Assembly: GCA_003427395.1 (NCBI GenBank)
Contig: BFEA01000319.1
Coordinates: 1,210,271 to 1,243,420 of the forward strand
From: Chara braunii
Taxonomy: Eukaryota > Streptophyta > Charophyceae > Charales > Characeae
DNA: 33,150 nucleotides
Direction of reading: 5' to 3'
Shown: positions 9,330 through 18,900 of the stretch, one piece after another
How positions within the stretch are numbered: position 1 is the stretch's first letter
Layout of the letters: every line of letters starts with the position of its first letter
Position numbers and translations under genes: made by a program
The notes under the pieces: generated by a model
Told to the model about the DNA's origin: nothing
What the model saw: only the letters and a program-made list of their open reading frames with translations
Databases searched by the model: none

Positions 9330-10289
9330 TAGCGGTTCATCAGGGTTGGGGAGTGAAGCGCTGCTCATTTCTGAGCAGCGCATCATAGTTCTGAGGTTAT
9401 CCTGACAATTCGAGACTCTGAGTTTAATAAACAGTGTTGATACTGGGTTCAGACTATCATCGTTTTATTGTTCCTCTGATGTGATCTACTCGGATTTCCT
9501 TTATGACTGGTTGTGAGGATTGAGTGGAGTGAATTGCACTTTCAGTGTACCCTGTCATATCGCATGGTCAAGTCTTCTGCTGTGTTTATCTCTCCCTGTG
9601 CAGTGTGATACTCCTATCCTCTCCCCTTCCTTCTGTGTATGTATGGGCATACCTGGGAGTCTATATGAGTGAGTGTTGGTCTTCAGACAATAGAGAACCA
9701 GAATCATAACAGGTACCTCCTCCCTTTCGGAGGGAAACATCATTGCAGGCTCTGCTATCGTCCGGACAGACCCTAGACTCAGGCTACTTGGACTGGTACC
9801 GGCCCTACCTCCAACCTACCGCTACTGGGCCTCTAAAAATGCCAACTTTTGTTTTCTTCTGCTCAGCCTCCAGTACCCGACACTTCTACCACTACTTGAG
9901 TGGTACCGGCCTACCTGCTACTAGAGTGTTTTTCCCGCTGCTCTAAGTGTCGCGGGCCTATGCCCGCTACTTGAGTGTTTTCCCCGCCGCAACCCTCAAA
10001 GTCACGGCCACAGGTAAGTACCGGTCCTGCGGGGCCTTTCAACCAACAAGTACCCTTGTGGGTCACACACACACTCAGCCGACAAGCACTCAGACAGGCA
10101 CGCAAACCAGCAGGCACGCACAGACACACAGACTTAGAAATCACAGCAGAATGCGGGAATCTCAGCAAGGCATTCATTCCAGCGGCAAATCCCAGAAGTC
10201 AGCAGTGTTCCCAGGCATTGGCACATATTTGCAGGCCCGCCTTGACTTAGGGCAGGCACGGCACTTTCAGACACTACCGAGGGACTAAA
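9330..10289. other. Non-coding; poly(A)-signal-like site and short repeats
   Basis: AATAAA at 9426-9431 could be an LTR polyadenylation signal. Bases 9760-9990 have imperfect repeats of CTACTTGAGTG followed by GTACCGGCC or TTTTCCCCGC. Bases 10060-10130 are CA-rich with repeated CACAGACAG-type motifs. No gene is supported. Confidence 0.4.
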
Positions 10290-10825
10290 TCCTCGCACCC
10301 CCCCAAAAAATGGAAAAAAAAAGAGCAATTTCTATTTTGGTTGTACATTTACGTATATTTTTTAATAATTTTTTGTCATAAAGCAAGAGAAAGTATAGTT
10401 TTATTAGTTCAGTCTACACTCTCTTTTTTGTTTTTTTGTTTGTTTTTAAAGTTTTTTAATAATCTACACTATATTCTTTTTCTCTCAAATTGTTTTTTTT
10501 CACTTTCACTACCTACCTGCCACTACTCCTAAGGCTATATAGAGGGGACCCCTGCAAGCATAGGTGCCTCTTCATATATATATAGATAGATATTTTTAGA
10601 CGTAAAGTCACAAAAAAATTGGAAAAATGGAGTTTTTTTTTTATTATTAAATATATAAATCAACATTTTGACTTTTGTAAGTTTTGTTATTTTTTCACAG
10701 AATTGAGAGTTTGTTTTGGTAACTTTTTTAACACAAAGTCAAAATTTAATGAAAATTTAGTTACTAGTTATTATGACCAAAAAATGAAGAATATTGAGTT
10801 AGGTTCAAGGTCTCTTCAATAAAAG
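10290..10825. other. AT-rich island
   Basis: About 530 bases of very AT-rich DNA with long A and T runs contrast sharply with the GC-richer repeats on both sides. The only frames are short Phe/Leu/Ile-rich ones and none looks like a protein. It could be an organelle-derived insert, a matrix-attachment-like region or an old AT-rich transposon. Confidence 0.55.
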
Positions 10826-11019
10826 GGCCTTTACCCGAAATAGGCCTCAGGCCTTGTCAAAGTAACGCAGCACAGACCTTGTAAAAGTAAAGCATTGTGA
10901 AAAGGTATCTCGCCAGGGCTCAGAAACGTGAAAGCAGGTCAAAGGTCAAGTTCTCTATCAACAGGCATATCTAAAGCTAAGGCAAAGGGCATTGTCAAAA
11001 GACTTACCTGTTCACCAGG

Positions 11020-11112
11020 AGATGTGTATGTCATGTCTGTTCGGGTAAGAGTGTGTCTGTACGTGCAGGCAGTGTACCTGTTCGTGCAAAGTAAAGTGTC
11101 TGTTCAAGCAGT
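11020..11112 (+). repeat. Short tandem motif next to the assembly gap
   Basis: Imperfect units around GTGTCTGTACGTGCAGGCAGT (for example GTCTGTTCGGG, GTACCTGTTCGTGCA, GTCTGTTCAAGCAGT) run straight into the N gap. An unresolved tandem array is the likely reason for the gap. Confidence 0.5.
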
Positions 11113-11222
11113 NNNNNNNNNNNNNNNNNNNNNNNNNNNNNNNNNNNNNNNNNNNNNNNNNNNNNNNNNNNNNNNNNNNNNNNNNNNNNNNNNNNNNNNN
11201 NNNNNNNNNNNNNNNNNNNNNN
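11113..11222. other. Assembly gap (110 N)
   Basis: The sequence is unknown here. Frames crossing it are meaningless. Confidence 1.
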
Positions 11223-11339
11223 CCAGACTTTCAAGTCCAAATTCAGGCCGGGAGGCCTCAGCAGCAGTTGAACTTCATTGGGACTCTACTGGGACACATG
11301 CAATGCAGGGTCTGGGACAAAAGGAAGGCTGGATTGAGC

Positions 11340-12180
11340 CAATGCAGACCCAGCGAGGAGTATAAAGGAGGCAGCCAGCCTCATTCCTCGCCAGATCTCC
11401 ACTGGCTGTTTCAGCGTGGAAGTGCTGGAGCACTTGTGCGCTGAGTCAGTAGGAGCAGCACTGGAGGAAGCAGATGCGCTGAGTGAGGGAAGAGGATTGC
11501 ATGCTGGAAGTGATGCAGCCATAGCTGCCCAGCAAGTTAGCATTAGTAGTAGTGGATTAGTATGTAGCTATGAGTAGTATTCAGAGTAGATCCTCATGAA
11601 TGAAGGGTGTGTATGCATCGTAGGAGGAAGAGATTGAGGCTGAGAGTGTTCATTCAAGGTTGGGCTATGGAAGATACTTACCTGAGTTGAATGTGGGCTG
11701 TAGAGGTGGCGCTGATGGGTAGTGACCACATTGATGACTTGGAGGTTATCTGCAGGAGTAGCGCTGATTCACTGGAAGTCATATTGATGAACTGACAAGA
11801 GATTGGGGTTGCGCTGATGAGCGCTGGACTCAGGGGAACTTTGAAACACTTTGTATTCATATTTCTGATAATATAAGCTGTGAAACTCGGTCCTCNTCTT
11901 CTCTACCTTTGTCTATGGTTGATATTATTGATCGCTGTGTGTGAAGATGATGCATGACATGTACACATCTGCGTGAGATGGTCCCCAGGACCCATGCAAA
12001 TTTCAGTAAATTGCTTGGATGAACATCATTTTACTCCTGGTTTGCCCTTTATTACTCGACTTTATGACGCTAATAAATCACCTTTTTAAGCAATAGAAGC
12101 TACTGTGATTTACTCCTGACCAAGCAGCACACTTCCTTGCTAGTGTGCCAACGCATTTATTTCCTACGGCCGGGTACCCC
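11340..12180 (+). mobile_element. LTR-like segment
   Basis: TATAAAG at 11361-11367, GCAGCCATAGCTGCC at 11515-11529, GCGCTGAT units at about 11706-11825 and AATAAA at 12072-12077 occur in the same order as similar signals in the 7170-9430 region. TATA, repeats and a poly(A) signal without coding sequence suggest an LTR or LTR relic. I could not find terminal TG...CA edges or a target duplication. Confidence 0.3.
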
Positions 12181-12258
12181 TAGCCTGAGGTTGATTCACT
12201 CCTTTGTGATGGGTGGGTTTAATCAGGGCAAGCTGCCTTGAAGCAGTGGTAGTCATAC

Positions 12259-12425
12259 CTGCCAAGTCAGCAAAGGCGCTGAAGGCACTTGGGCTACTTT
12301 GTGTCATGTTATGTCTGCGATGGAAGGCTCCATCATCACCTGGGAGCGTCTGCATAAGCTGTAGTGGCGTAGTTGGGGTGGCACTTGGCGTTGGAAGCAT
12401 CAAGAAGAGTAGTAAGGTTTTACAC
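12259..12425 (-). CDS. Candidate exon, unknown protein
   Basis: Read on the minus strand, this 167-base stretch is bounded by a CAG acceptor and a GTATGA donor and is open in one frame. The frame gives a clean, low-complexity but protein-like string that includes MLPTPSATPTTPL and HRRHNMTQSSPSAFSAF. I do not recognise the protein. It would be transcribed away from the ALDH6 gene that starts to its right, forming a divergent pair. A chance open frame is the main alternative. Confidence 0.25.
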
Positions 12426-12429
12426 CTGA

Positions 12430-12962
12430 AGTTGAGGACATGGTGAGCAAGGAGGCGGCTAGGAAATGAGTCAGTGTTTGGTTATGGAGATAGACAGAGC
12501 ATAGTAGAGGCTGTCTTAAGCTCTATTTTCAGGTGGGATTGGAGACTGCGAGTGCATGTCTGAATAAGATTGTGTTGGGGTGCAGTGAGCAAGTGGAGGG
12601 GAAATCCAGACTCTTGTCCGTGTCTTCTTGGTCTGAGCTTTATCCTTACATGGATCAGTGGTGAAGTTAAGGATGGGCGTTGGCAGTACATGTATGGCAA
12701 AGTATGTTGTTCTCCTGGGATGATGGTCTATTGCAGTCGCTGTGATGGAAGGAGGTTTCAACATTCTCCTGCTAATGGTTTGCCTCCTTATCCAGGCCCG
12801 CTGTTTCTACCCCAAATTTTGATGTCAGTGGGCCCGAACTCTATTTCGTTGAGATGCTGTTGTTGAATGCAATGGCCGAAGGATCTATTTTCTGCTTTGT
12901 GATGCCCTGACAAAAATCCTGAGTAACTTGAGCTCTACTCGCTGCACCCTCCTCCTCCATGA
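12430..12962. other. Intergenic or 5' region before the ALDH6 presequence exon
   Basis: I see no supported gene or repeat. If the exon at 12992 is real, its upstream intron, first exon and promoter should lie in or left of this stretch. Confidence 0.4.
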
Positions 12963-12991
12963 CTAACAAGTTTCCCTCTCACCTTGTGCAG

Positions 12992-13177
12992 GTGGGGAGT
13001 CGCTTGGTCAATGCAAATGGCAAGTTGACAAGTGGAATATACAGCGCACAAATTGCCAACATGATAGCCAGACACCGATCAGCAGTTTCAGAGCCAGCCG
13101 CAAAAAGACGCTTTTGGGCTGGCTCAGCACCCATGGCAAAATCTCTTGTGGATGAAGTCAAAGTCCCGACTACAGTG
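12992..13177 (+). CDS. ALDH6B2: Candidate presequence exon of methylmalonate-semialdehyde dehydrogenase
   Basis: A strong acceptor precedes it: branch-point-like CTAAC at 12963-12967, a pyrimidine tract and CAG at 12989-12991. The frame is open and encodes an Arg/Ala/Ser-rich, acid-poor stretch (MIARHRSAVSEPAAKRRFW from ATG 13061) typical of a mitochondrial presequence, then VDEVKVPTTV. Mammalian ALDH6A1 has a short VPT-VKL segment just before the conserved IGG block, and the next exon here begins NKVKLLIGG, so the join would fit. Phase 0 at both sides agrees. The donor is weak (GTGGTG at 13175 or GTGGGC at 13178), so the 3' edge is uncertain. ATG 13061 may be the start codon. Confidence 0.45.
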
Positions 13178-13670
13178 GTGGGCTGTCCTTTCAACTTTTC
13201 CTGGATGCTTGCACGGTCGTCACCTCATGCAATTCCCACACAGAATTTGCAGCCGAGAGGGTCCCCACGCGGGATCGATGCGCTCAACAGTGCGCACGAG
13301 TATGTGTGTGTGTATGATGTGCATGCACGCGTGTGTTTCTGCGAATGGGTCTCTGTGTACGTGCATGCATGTGTGTGTGTGTGCGTGTATACATGTGTGT
13401 ATATGCATCTGTGTGTGTGTGTGTGTGCCCGCAGGGTCCTCACCTCATGCAACTCCCCCACAGAATACCAAAAGACTAACTCCAATTGTAATGAATGTCT
13501 CAAAGAATTTGCGCGCTCCATGGACCTATACCGAACCTCTGGACAACCATTCTGACTGATAGGGTGGACTGGAGTGCGAATTTCACTGTCAAATTGTGTC
13601 AATGAAAGTGGACTTATTGGGGTGTGACAAGCTGTGGCCGCTATAAGAAATAAGGTTGGAGAGGTCAGAG

Positions 13671-13672
<2 letters not shown>

Positions 13673-13721
<49 letters not shown>
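13673..13721 (+). repeat. (GT)n microsatellite
   Basis: A pure GT run of about 48 bases. Interrupted GT-rich stretches also occur at 13302-13430 with purine/pyrimidine alternation (TGTGTATACATGTGTG). The long frames here are repeat artefacts. Confidence 0.95.
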
Positions 13722-13722
<1 letters not shown>

Positions 13723-14083
13723 ATTCATGTGCTTGGCTTCTTTAGGATGCCCGAATACGATTGGCTTTCATCAGGCCCGGGCTCCAGCGTGTTGCATGTG
13801 ATTGAGGCCAAAAACCAACATATATCCCTCGAATGTCAATCACACCCCCTCTTGTCATAATTAAGGAAGGAAGTGCTTCATTTGAAGAAGATGAGGACAA
13901 TAAGTTTGGGGTGTGGTTTTGCGAACTCAACTGGCCTCACATTTCGTATACGTGGGGAACTGATAAGCTTTTGGAGGGAGATGGCACTCTGACAGGAAAG
14001 GAATGGAATGATGTGGGAAATAGGCAAGTGAAATCAGTCGGCTTTTAATTTGTTTGGCAAAATGGCAGTAAGTAAGCGAGATG

Positions 14084-14150
14084 CATCTAAGTGAGCGCAC
14101 ATACTTTAGTAAGAGATGTTCATCTAAGTGAGCGCACATACTTTTAGGCA
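14084..14150 (+). repeat. 37-bp tandem duplication
   Basis: CATCTAAGTGAGCGCACATA begins at 14084 and again at 14121 with essentially no change, a recent local duplication in the first intron. Confidence 0.85.
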
Positions 14151-15162
14151 CCCTCATCACCGTCGTCACGTCCTGCGTTGCTACCACTGCGTAGCCCATC
14201 CCCCTTGTGGCTCTATCGAAGCTGAGCACGGGATCTGCACTCATCATCCTACCACTATGCACTACAATGTCCTGGCCTGTAACACCCATCTGCATCGACG
14301 CAATCAAGCTGATAAGAGGCGATACGACCAACGAGACAAAGAACACGACGGAGTGGACCGGGGAGGGAGCAACACCAAGAAGTGACACTGAAGGAGATCC
14401 GCATGGCCGAAGTATGGGATTCGACCGCCGCTAGCATAAGTTCATACTGGAAAGGTGGACCATGTAGTAGAGTATGTATACAGGGGCATGCTTTTGCTAT
14501 GAATGACTGGGAAGGATGAGCATGCGGTGCCTAGTGAGAATGTGCACGTAAATGGGCATGCTTTTTGTGCTATAGATGCCTGGACCCCCAAACAACCCCT
14601 GCGCTGGATGTTGGATAGGAATACATAGCCTAACGAAGGGGACGTGAGTTAGAATATGAGAATTTCTTGGGAGGCAAATGACTCCTCAGCAACAGTGGAG
14701 TAACTGAGAAGCGATAATATTTTGTGTCAGTAACGAGTAATGCAGTAAAGGTTGTGGGTAGATCAGGGCCTATCTCAAGCGGCACGGATCGAGCGAGGAG
14801 ACAAAAAAAAAATGAGAACATTGGGGGAAAAAAGGGTGGGAGGAGGGAAGGAAGTGTAGGCATTGGAACTGAAGAGCTTGTACTTCTTGTGGAATTCAGT
14901 TCCCGAGTCAGTGTGTACATGTCATGTGATGTGGTTTGCTCTGTGAAATGAAGTGCCATGATGCTGGTTGTGTTGGGTTGGGTTTCAAACTTTCTAGTTT
15001 TCTGTTCTATAAAACGGAAAGTCTGCAGTTTTTTGTGTTGTGGTGTGCTGTGGTGGATTTATTATACGTTGGGAGACGGCCGCAATTGATCACGGTTGGG
15101 ATAGGCAGGATGACGATGGGCTCCTTGGCTATGGTGTGTGTGCAAACGAGACCAAATTGCAG
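14151..15162. other. Intron sequence, no gene seen
   Basis: This is unique-looking intron DNA between the candidate presequence exon and exon 15163-15237. A diverged pair of GGGCATGCTTTT segments lies near 14485 and 14550. No splice-bounded coding stretch stands out. Confidence 0.4.
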
Positions 15163-15237
15163 AACAAAGTGAAGCTCCTGATTGGAGGGAACTTCATCGA
15201 CTCTGAGAGTGGAGAATGGATTAACGTTGTGAACCCT
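15163..15237 (+). CDS. ALDH6B2: ALDH6 exon: start of mature methylmalonate-semialdehyde dehydrogenase
   Basis: ALDH6 oxidises methylmalonate or malonate semialdehyde to propionyl- or acetyl-CoA with NAD and CoA in mitochondria, in valine and pyrimidine breakdown. This exon encodes the conserved N-terminal block KVKLLIGGNFIDSESGEW ending in NVVNP, matching the family's IGG-F-S-NP signature. It ends in phase 0 at a consensus donor GTAAGT (15238). The acceptor is CAG 15160-15162 with a poor pyrimidine tract, so the 5' edge is less certain than the 3' edge. It joins directly to the exon at 23643, where the family continues with AT-EV. The intron between them is 8,405 bp. Confidence 0.88.
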
Positions 15238-15819
15238 GTAAGTTTTGCGTGCGCACCTGGACTTTGCTGCCCCTGTGTCGTGTGCATTCCATTTTTTACA
15301 TTTCTTCGTGTCTCACATGATTTGGTTGGCTCGACTTGACTTCCTCCCCAGGATGTTTGATTTCTCTTCCCAACCTTCTCCACCAAACATCAATCGGGTT
15401 GCTGCACTTCTTTAGACCATGGTGTCCTTTCTGGGGCGTACTGCGTCAAGGTATTGAAGCCATAATCTGTGAGATTAAAATTTAAATCCCAATGGCTTTG
15501 ATATAGTTGACACTAACCAGTATACCTTTCTGGGGGCCTTGGCTGCCACTGACTGCCTGGAATACCGAGATGGGCAAGGTCCCAGCCGTTCCCAGCCGGT
15601 TCCAGGAAAGCCAAGAAGAAAACCCTAAAAGTAAACTAAACGATTTGCAATGATCCCACAATTCACACACTGCTTCACAACATCACGTACTCATGCGCGG
15701 TCACGAAAGGCTTCACAGCATTCCTACATGCGAGATGCACAATGACACAATAAGAGAACACTTCGAAAATTGCTCGAAATTCGAGTCTCATATGCAGTCC
15801 AGATGACTGGCATAAGCCT
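15238..15819. other. Intron sequence, no gene seen
   Basis: This is the start of the 8.4-kb ALDH6 intron. Apart from the donor, nothing coding or repetitive is obvious. Confidence 0.5.
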
Positions 15820-16222
15820 TCTGCCTCCCTCCCTCCCTCCGTCCACCCCTCTGTTGCTGTCTGTGCATCTGTCCATTCAGGCTGTCGGTCTGCCGGTCGG
15901 TCCATCCATCGGTCTGTCCATTGATCCCTCCGTCAGTCAGTCAGTCCCTGCATCCGTGGTCAGTCTGTCGGTGTGTCTGTTGGTTTGTCTGCCGCTCCGT
16001 ATATCAGTCCGTCGTTTCGTCAGTATGTCGGTTTGTCCTTCTGTCAGTCCATACATCGGTCCGCCCATCCGTCGGTCTGTCCGTCCATCCGTCCATCATT
16101 CTGTCCGTTGGTGGGTCCGTCCATCCGTCCGCTCGTTCTTCCTTTCGTCCATCCTTCCTTCAGTTTGTCCGTCTGTCGTTCCGTCTGCCCGTCCCATCTC
16201 TGTGTGTGATTGTGTGTGTGTG

Positions 16223-16261
<39 letters not shown>

Positions 16262-16292
16262 GTGCGTGTGCGTGTGTGCGTGTGTGTCTGTG
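15820..16292 (+). repeat. Compound array: degenerate TCNG tetranucleotide then (GT)n
   Basis: From 15820 to about 16200 the sequence is a degenerate 4-base array (GTCC, GTCT, ATCC, GTCG). At 16205-16292 it becomes a GT run with CGT interruptions. A period of four gives 12-base, four-codon repeats, which explains the Ser/Val/Cys/Pro frames in several phases; they are not genes. Confidence 0.9.
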
Positions 16293-16512
16293 GAGAAAGG
16301 TGGAGGAATCTTTTTGGAGTGTTCATGCAGGCCCGAGTGGGTAGCACTGTAGATAACCTGGGAAAATAGAAAGATTGCAAGTCGCTCAAGACTGTGAAGT
16401 GCTATTTGATGGCTGAATACGTTGGAATGATAGTGGCATTATTGCCTTGTTGTTTGATTGGCTTTCTTCTCGAAAGTTAGGAAGATTTTCATGACTGGCT
16501 GGTCACCCAAGC

Positions 16513-16780
16513 GTGACGCCCGGGATACAGGGGCATGGGGAAACTTTTTTTTTTTTTTTTTTGGGGGGGGGGGGAGTGCGGTGGGAGTTTTCTGTGCTCT
16601 TCAAGAGGAGCCCAAATCTGGGCTCTTTTCTTTTTTTGAGTGTTGGCTGTCAAGGTGGGGAAAGGGGGGTATAAATTGATGTTAAATGGGCTGAAGGGGG
16701 TTAAAGGGGGGTGCCTTAGTGCGATTCGGTTATTTTCCTTCACTTCCGTGAAGAATTCTGATGTGACCCTCATCCAAAAG
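16513..16780 (+). repeat. Dispersed repeat family B, copy 1
   Basis: It shares many blocks with 28562-28814: GTGACGCCCGG / GTCACGCCCGG, CCCAAATC-GGGCTC, GAGTGTTGGCTGTCA, GGGGTATAAATTG, TTAAAGGGGGGTGCC and GAATTCTGATGTGACCCTC. It contains a T17 run and a G12 run. No protein is encoded, and the family type is unknown to me. Confidence 0.75.
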
Positions 16781-16784
16781 TTGT

Positions 16785-16805
16785 TGTTGTTGTTGTTGTC
16801 GTTGT
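16785..16805 (+). repeat. (TTG)n microsatellite
   Basis: Six or so TTG units (one TCG) lie at the junction between repeat families B and A. Confidence 0.85.
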
Positions 16806-16812
16806 TTTTCCC

Positions 16813-17150
16813 AAAAAACAGAACCTTAAGGTTCTGGCTCCTTTTCCATTCTGGGTAGCATCAGTCCGGTTCCTATTCCACTGGCAAGTCAAAAGGAAGT
16901 ACACATAGGACACACACACGCTCTTCCCCTTTAAGGTAGGAAAGCCCGAGGGACGACATTGATTACTTCTCTCTGGAAGGATGTACCACTCCTCACCCCT
17001 ACCTAACTTAGCTTGTTTTCTTTCATGTTGAGTCGAAGACATGGTAAGGCACTCAGAAATGTGGACCCTGTAGGCTTGCTTCAGGGAGGCCTCATCTAAG
17101 CTGTTCCTCTCAGTTCTCTGACTGCCGGATTCTCATTGAGCACGGGAACT
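16813..17150 (+). repeat. Dispersed repeat family A, copy 1
   Basis: It matches 32455-32820 closely over about 330 bases: ACAGAACCTTAAGGTTCTGG, CAGTCCGGTTCCTATTCCAC, GGAAGGATGTACCAC, and a final CTGTTCCTCTCAG with a GGATTCTC block. Shorter relatives are at about 26103-26145 and 33116-33142. No coding capacity is seen. Confidence 0.8.
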
Positions 17151-17877
17151 GTAGATTTGAGCCTCCTCAATATGTTTTGATAGGCCCTAAATTCTTCTCA
17201 GGACTAAAGCCTTCGGATGAGAATAAGTTCTATCTTCTCTTTATTATCCCTCCTCATCTACAATGCGAGGCATAAGGTCCCGATGAGCCCCTTTTGACCC
17301 TGCAAGCAGCAAGTCGGCCGCCCTAAGTAAAGGCAGGCCCGACCAAGGCCGCAAGGCCTATTTTCAGGCTACCACGCAACTGGGGAAAATTCAGGCAGTT
17401 GCGCAGCGCCAGTTGGTTGAGAGCGCCCAGGCCCTGGCTGCCTTTTTCGTATGCAACTGAGGCAGGCCCTGGGCCAGATACACAACATGGGCCGAACCCA
17501 GGCTGCGGGCAGTTGGGCACAAGCAACCGTCACAGGCCCTGGCCCTGATTCGTTAGGACCGGGCCTCAGCCTCTCGGGTCCTACCGGAAGCTTCTGGGCC
17601 GAGGCCCAGCACAGCCTGGCCGCACGCAGCTGGCAGGGCACTTCCATTTAGGAAAGGCCCTGCCCCTGCATTCGGCATTCGGGCACTGGCTGCATGCTGC
17701 GCAAGCGCTGCTGCACTAAACGCTGGCCACGCTCACGCGCTCACGGGCGAGCAGGGAGAGGCAGGCAGCTATAGCTGAGCTGTGCTGCATAGCTGGATGG
17801 GGCGCATGGTGGTCCTTGGGTGCACGTGGCATCTGTGAGTGGGGGATCGAGGTTGTGAGTGATACGAGAGACATACC
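17151..17877. other. GC-richer non-coding region
   Basis: Bases 17320-17700 are dense in GGCCC/GGGCC words (CAGGCCCTGG, GGCCCTGG), giving open frames on both strands that I treat as composition artefacts. Bases 17760-17800 carry CAGCTATAGCTGAGCTG, which recalls the LTR-like segments upstream. Confidence 0.35.
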
Positions 17878-18188
17878 TGGTGCTTGAGGCGAACGGCATT
17901 GACCGAGATCTGCTCGTACTTCGGGGAGCTGTTGACGTCACCAGCGGCATTGTAGATAGGCTAGATAGGATCTGCCATTTGTAGTTTGGGCGCAGAGCGC
18001 CAGATAGGATGTCGACATTGGTTCTTCGTTGATGATGATGAGACTATTCCAACATTGTCACTTATGAGCTTTTGCTGTGCTCTTATTTGGTGGAACTCGT
18101 GTTGCAATTCTGCTTTTGGTTCGAGGTCACAACTGTCTGGTCTCGTGTGTATGATGTTGCTTGGTTTCTGAAGTTCGCTATCGCTCAT
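17878..18188 (-). pseudogene. Candidate minus-strand coding fragment, unknown protein
   Basis: Read on the minus strand from ATG 18188, the frame encodes a polar, partly helical peptide (LEPKAELQHEFHQIRAQQK) through MADPI, then TAG at 17961-17963. It then continues protein-like (YNAAGDVNSSPKYEQISV) to KHQ at a good donor, CAG|GTATGT, at 17877. It looks like an exon with one stop, which could be CAG changed to TAG. I do not recognise the family. It may belong to a retroelement near the LINE. Confidence 0.35.
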
Positions 18189-18900
18189 TATCCTTGCAAC
18201 AAGATCTACCTGGCTCTAAAACCCAAACCCTTGCTAATTTAACTGGCCAGCTAATCTTTACTTGACATATTTTTTTATGGTCTGTAATACTCTGTATCCC
18301 GTATCCTACGTTATTCTTGCGTTAACTAGCTAACAGATTCGTTTTGGGAAATATTTGTGGAGTGGGACTGGTGTTGTTTTTGCTGGTTTGAGCAGAGACT
18401 GTGTGGGGTGTTTGTAAGTCTAGGTTGTGGGTTGGGGTGGTTGATGTGTTCGGTTGTGCGGTGACGTGGCTGGGGGGGTATGGGTTGAGATCGGGGTGGT
18501 TTGTGTGGAGGTGATAGGTAGTTGCGTGCGGTCGGGGAATGAAAGGTATGAAGGTTTTAGGGAGGTTTAGGGTTGTGTGATTCCTTATGTTGGAGATGAG
18601 GCCTGTGTGGGTTTGCTGTTCGGCGTGCAGTCTGTTAGTAATGGTCTCTAGTACTCTACTGTGTTGCCATTGGTGGCTGAGTCGTAGTGGTGGGGATGTT
18701 TAGTCTAGGTGGTGGAGAGCGGGATTCGTTTGTGCTCGTTGTCTGCCTTTGGTATGGACACTGGTGGTAGTTTAGATGGAATTGATCTGGATGCTCAATG
18801 AGTCTGGTGTGCTAATGGCTGGTCTTAAGTCTGGACTATTGTTTTGCGTTATGTCGTTCCATATTGTGAATATTAGGCTCTGACCTTTGACGATTGCTAT
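18189..18900. other. GT-rich (minus strand CA-rich) region, probable LINE 3' part
   Basis: The + strand is strongly G/T-rich without a clear repeat unit. On the minus strand it lies downstream of the LINE zinc-finger region, so it is likely 3' end or 3' UTR of that LINE. A T7 run near 18270 could be the poly(A) tail seen from the other strand. The boundary is not proven. Confidence 0.35.

Noticed and set aside
15770-16369. Ser/Val/Cys/Pro-rich frames of up to 199 residues
   Set aside because: They follow from the 4-base and GT arrays and are open in several phases at once.
17320-17720. Gly/Pro-rich frames on both strands
   Set aside because: They are explained by GGCCC/GGGCC-rich composition and have no domain or splice support.
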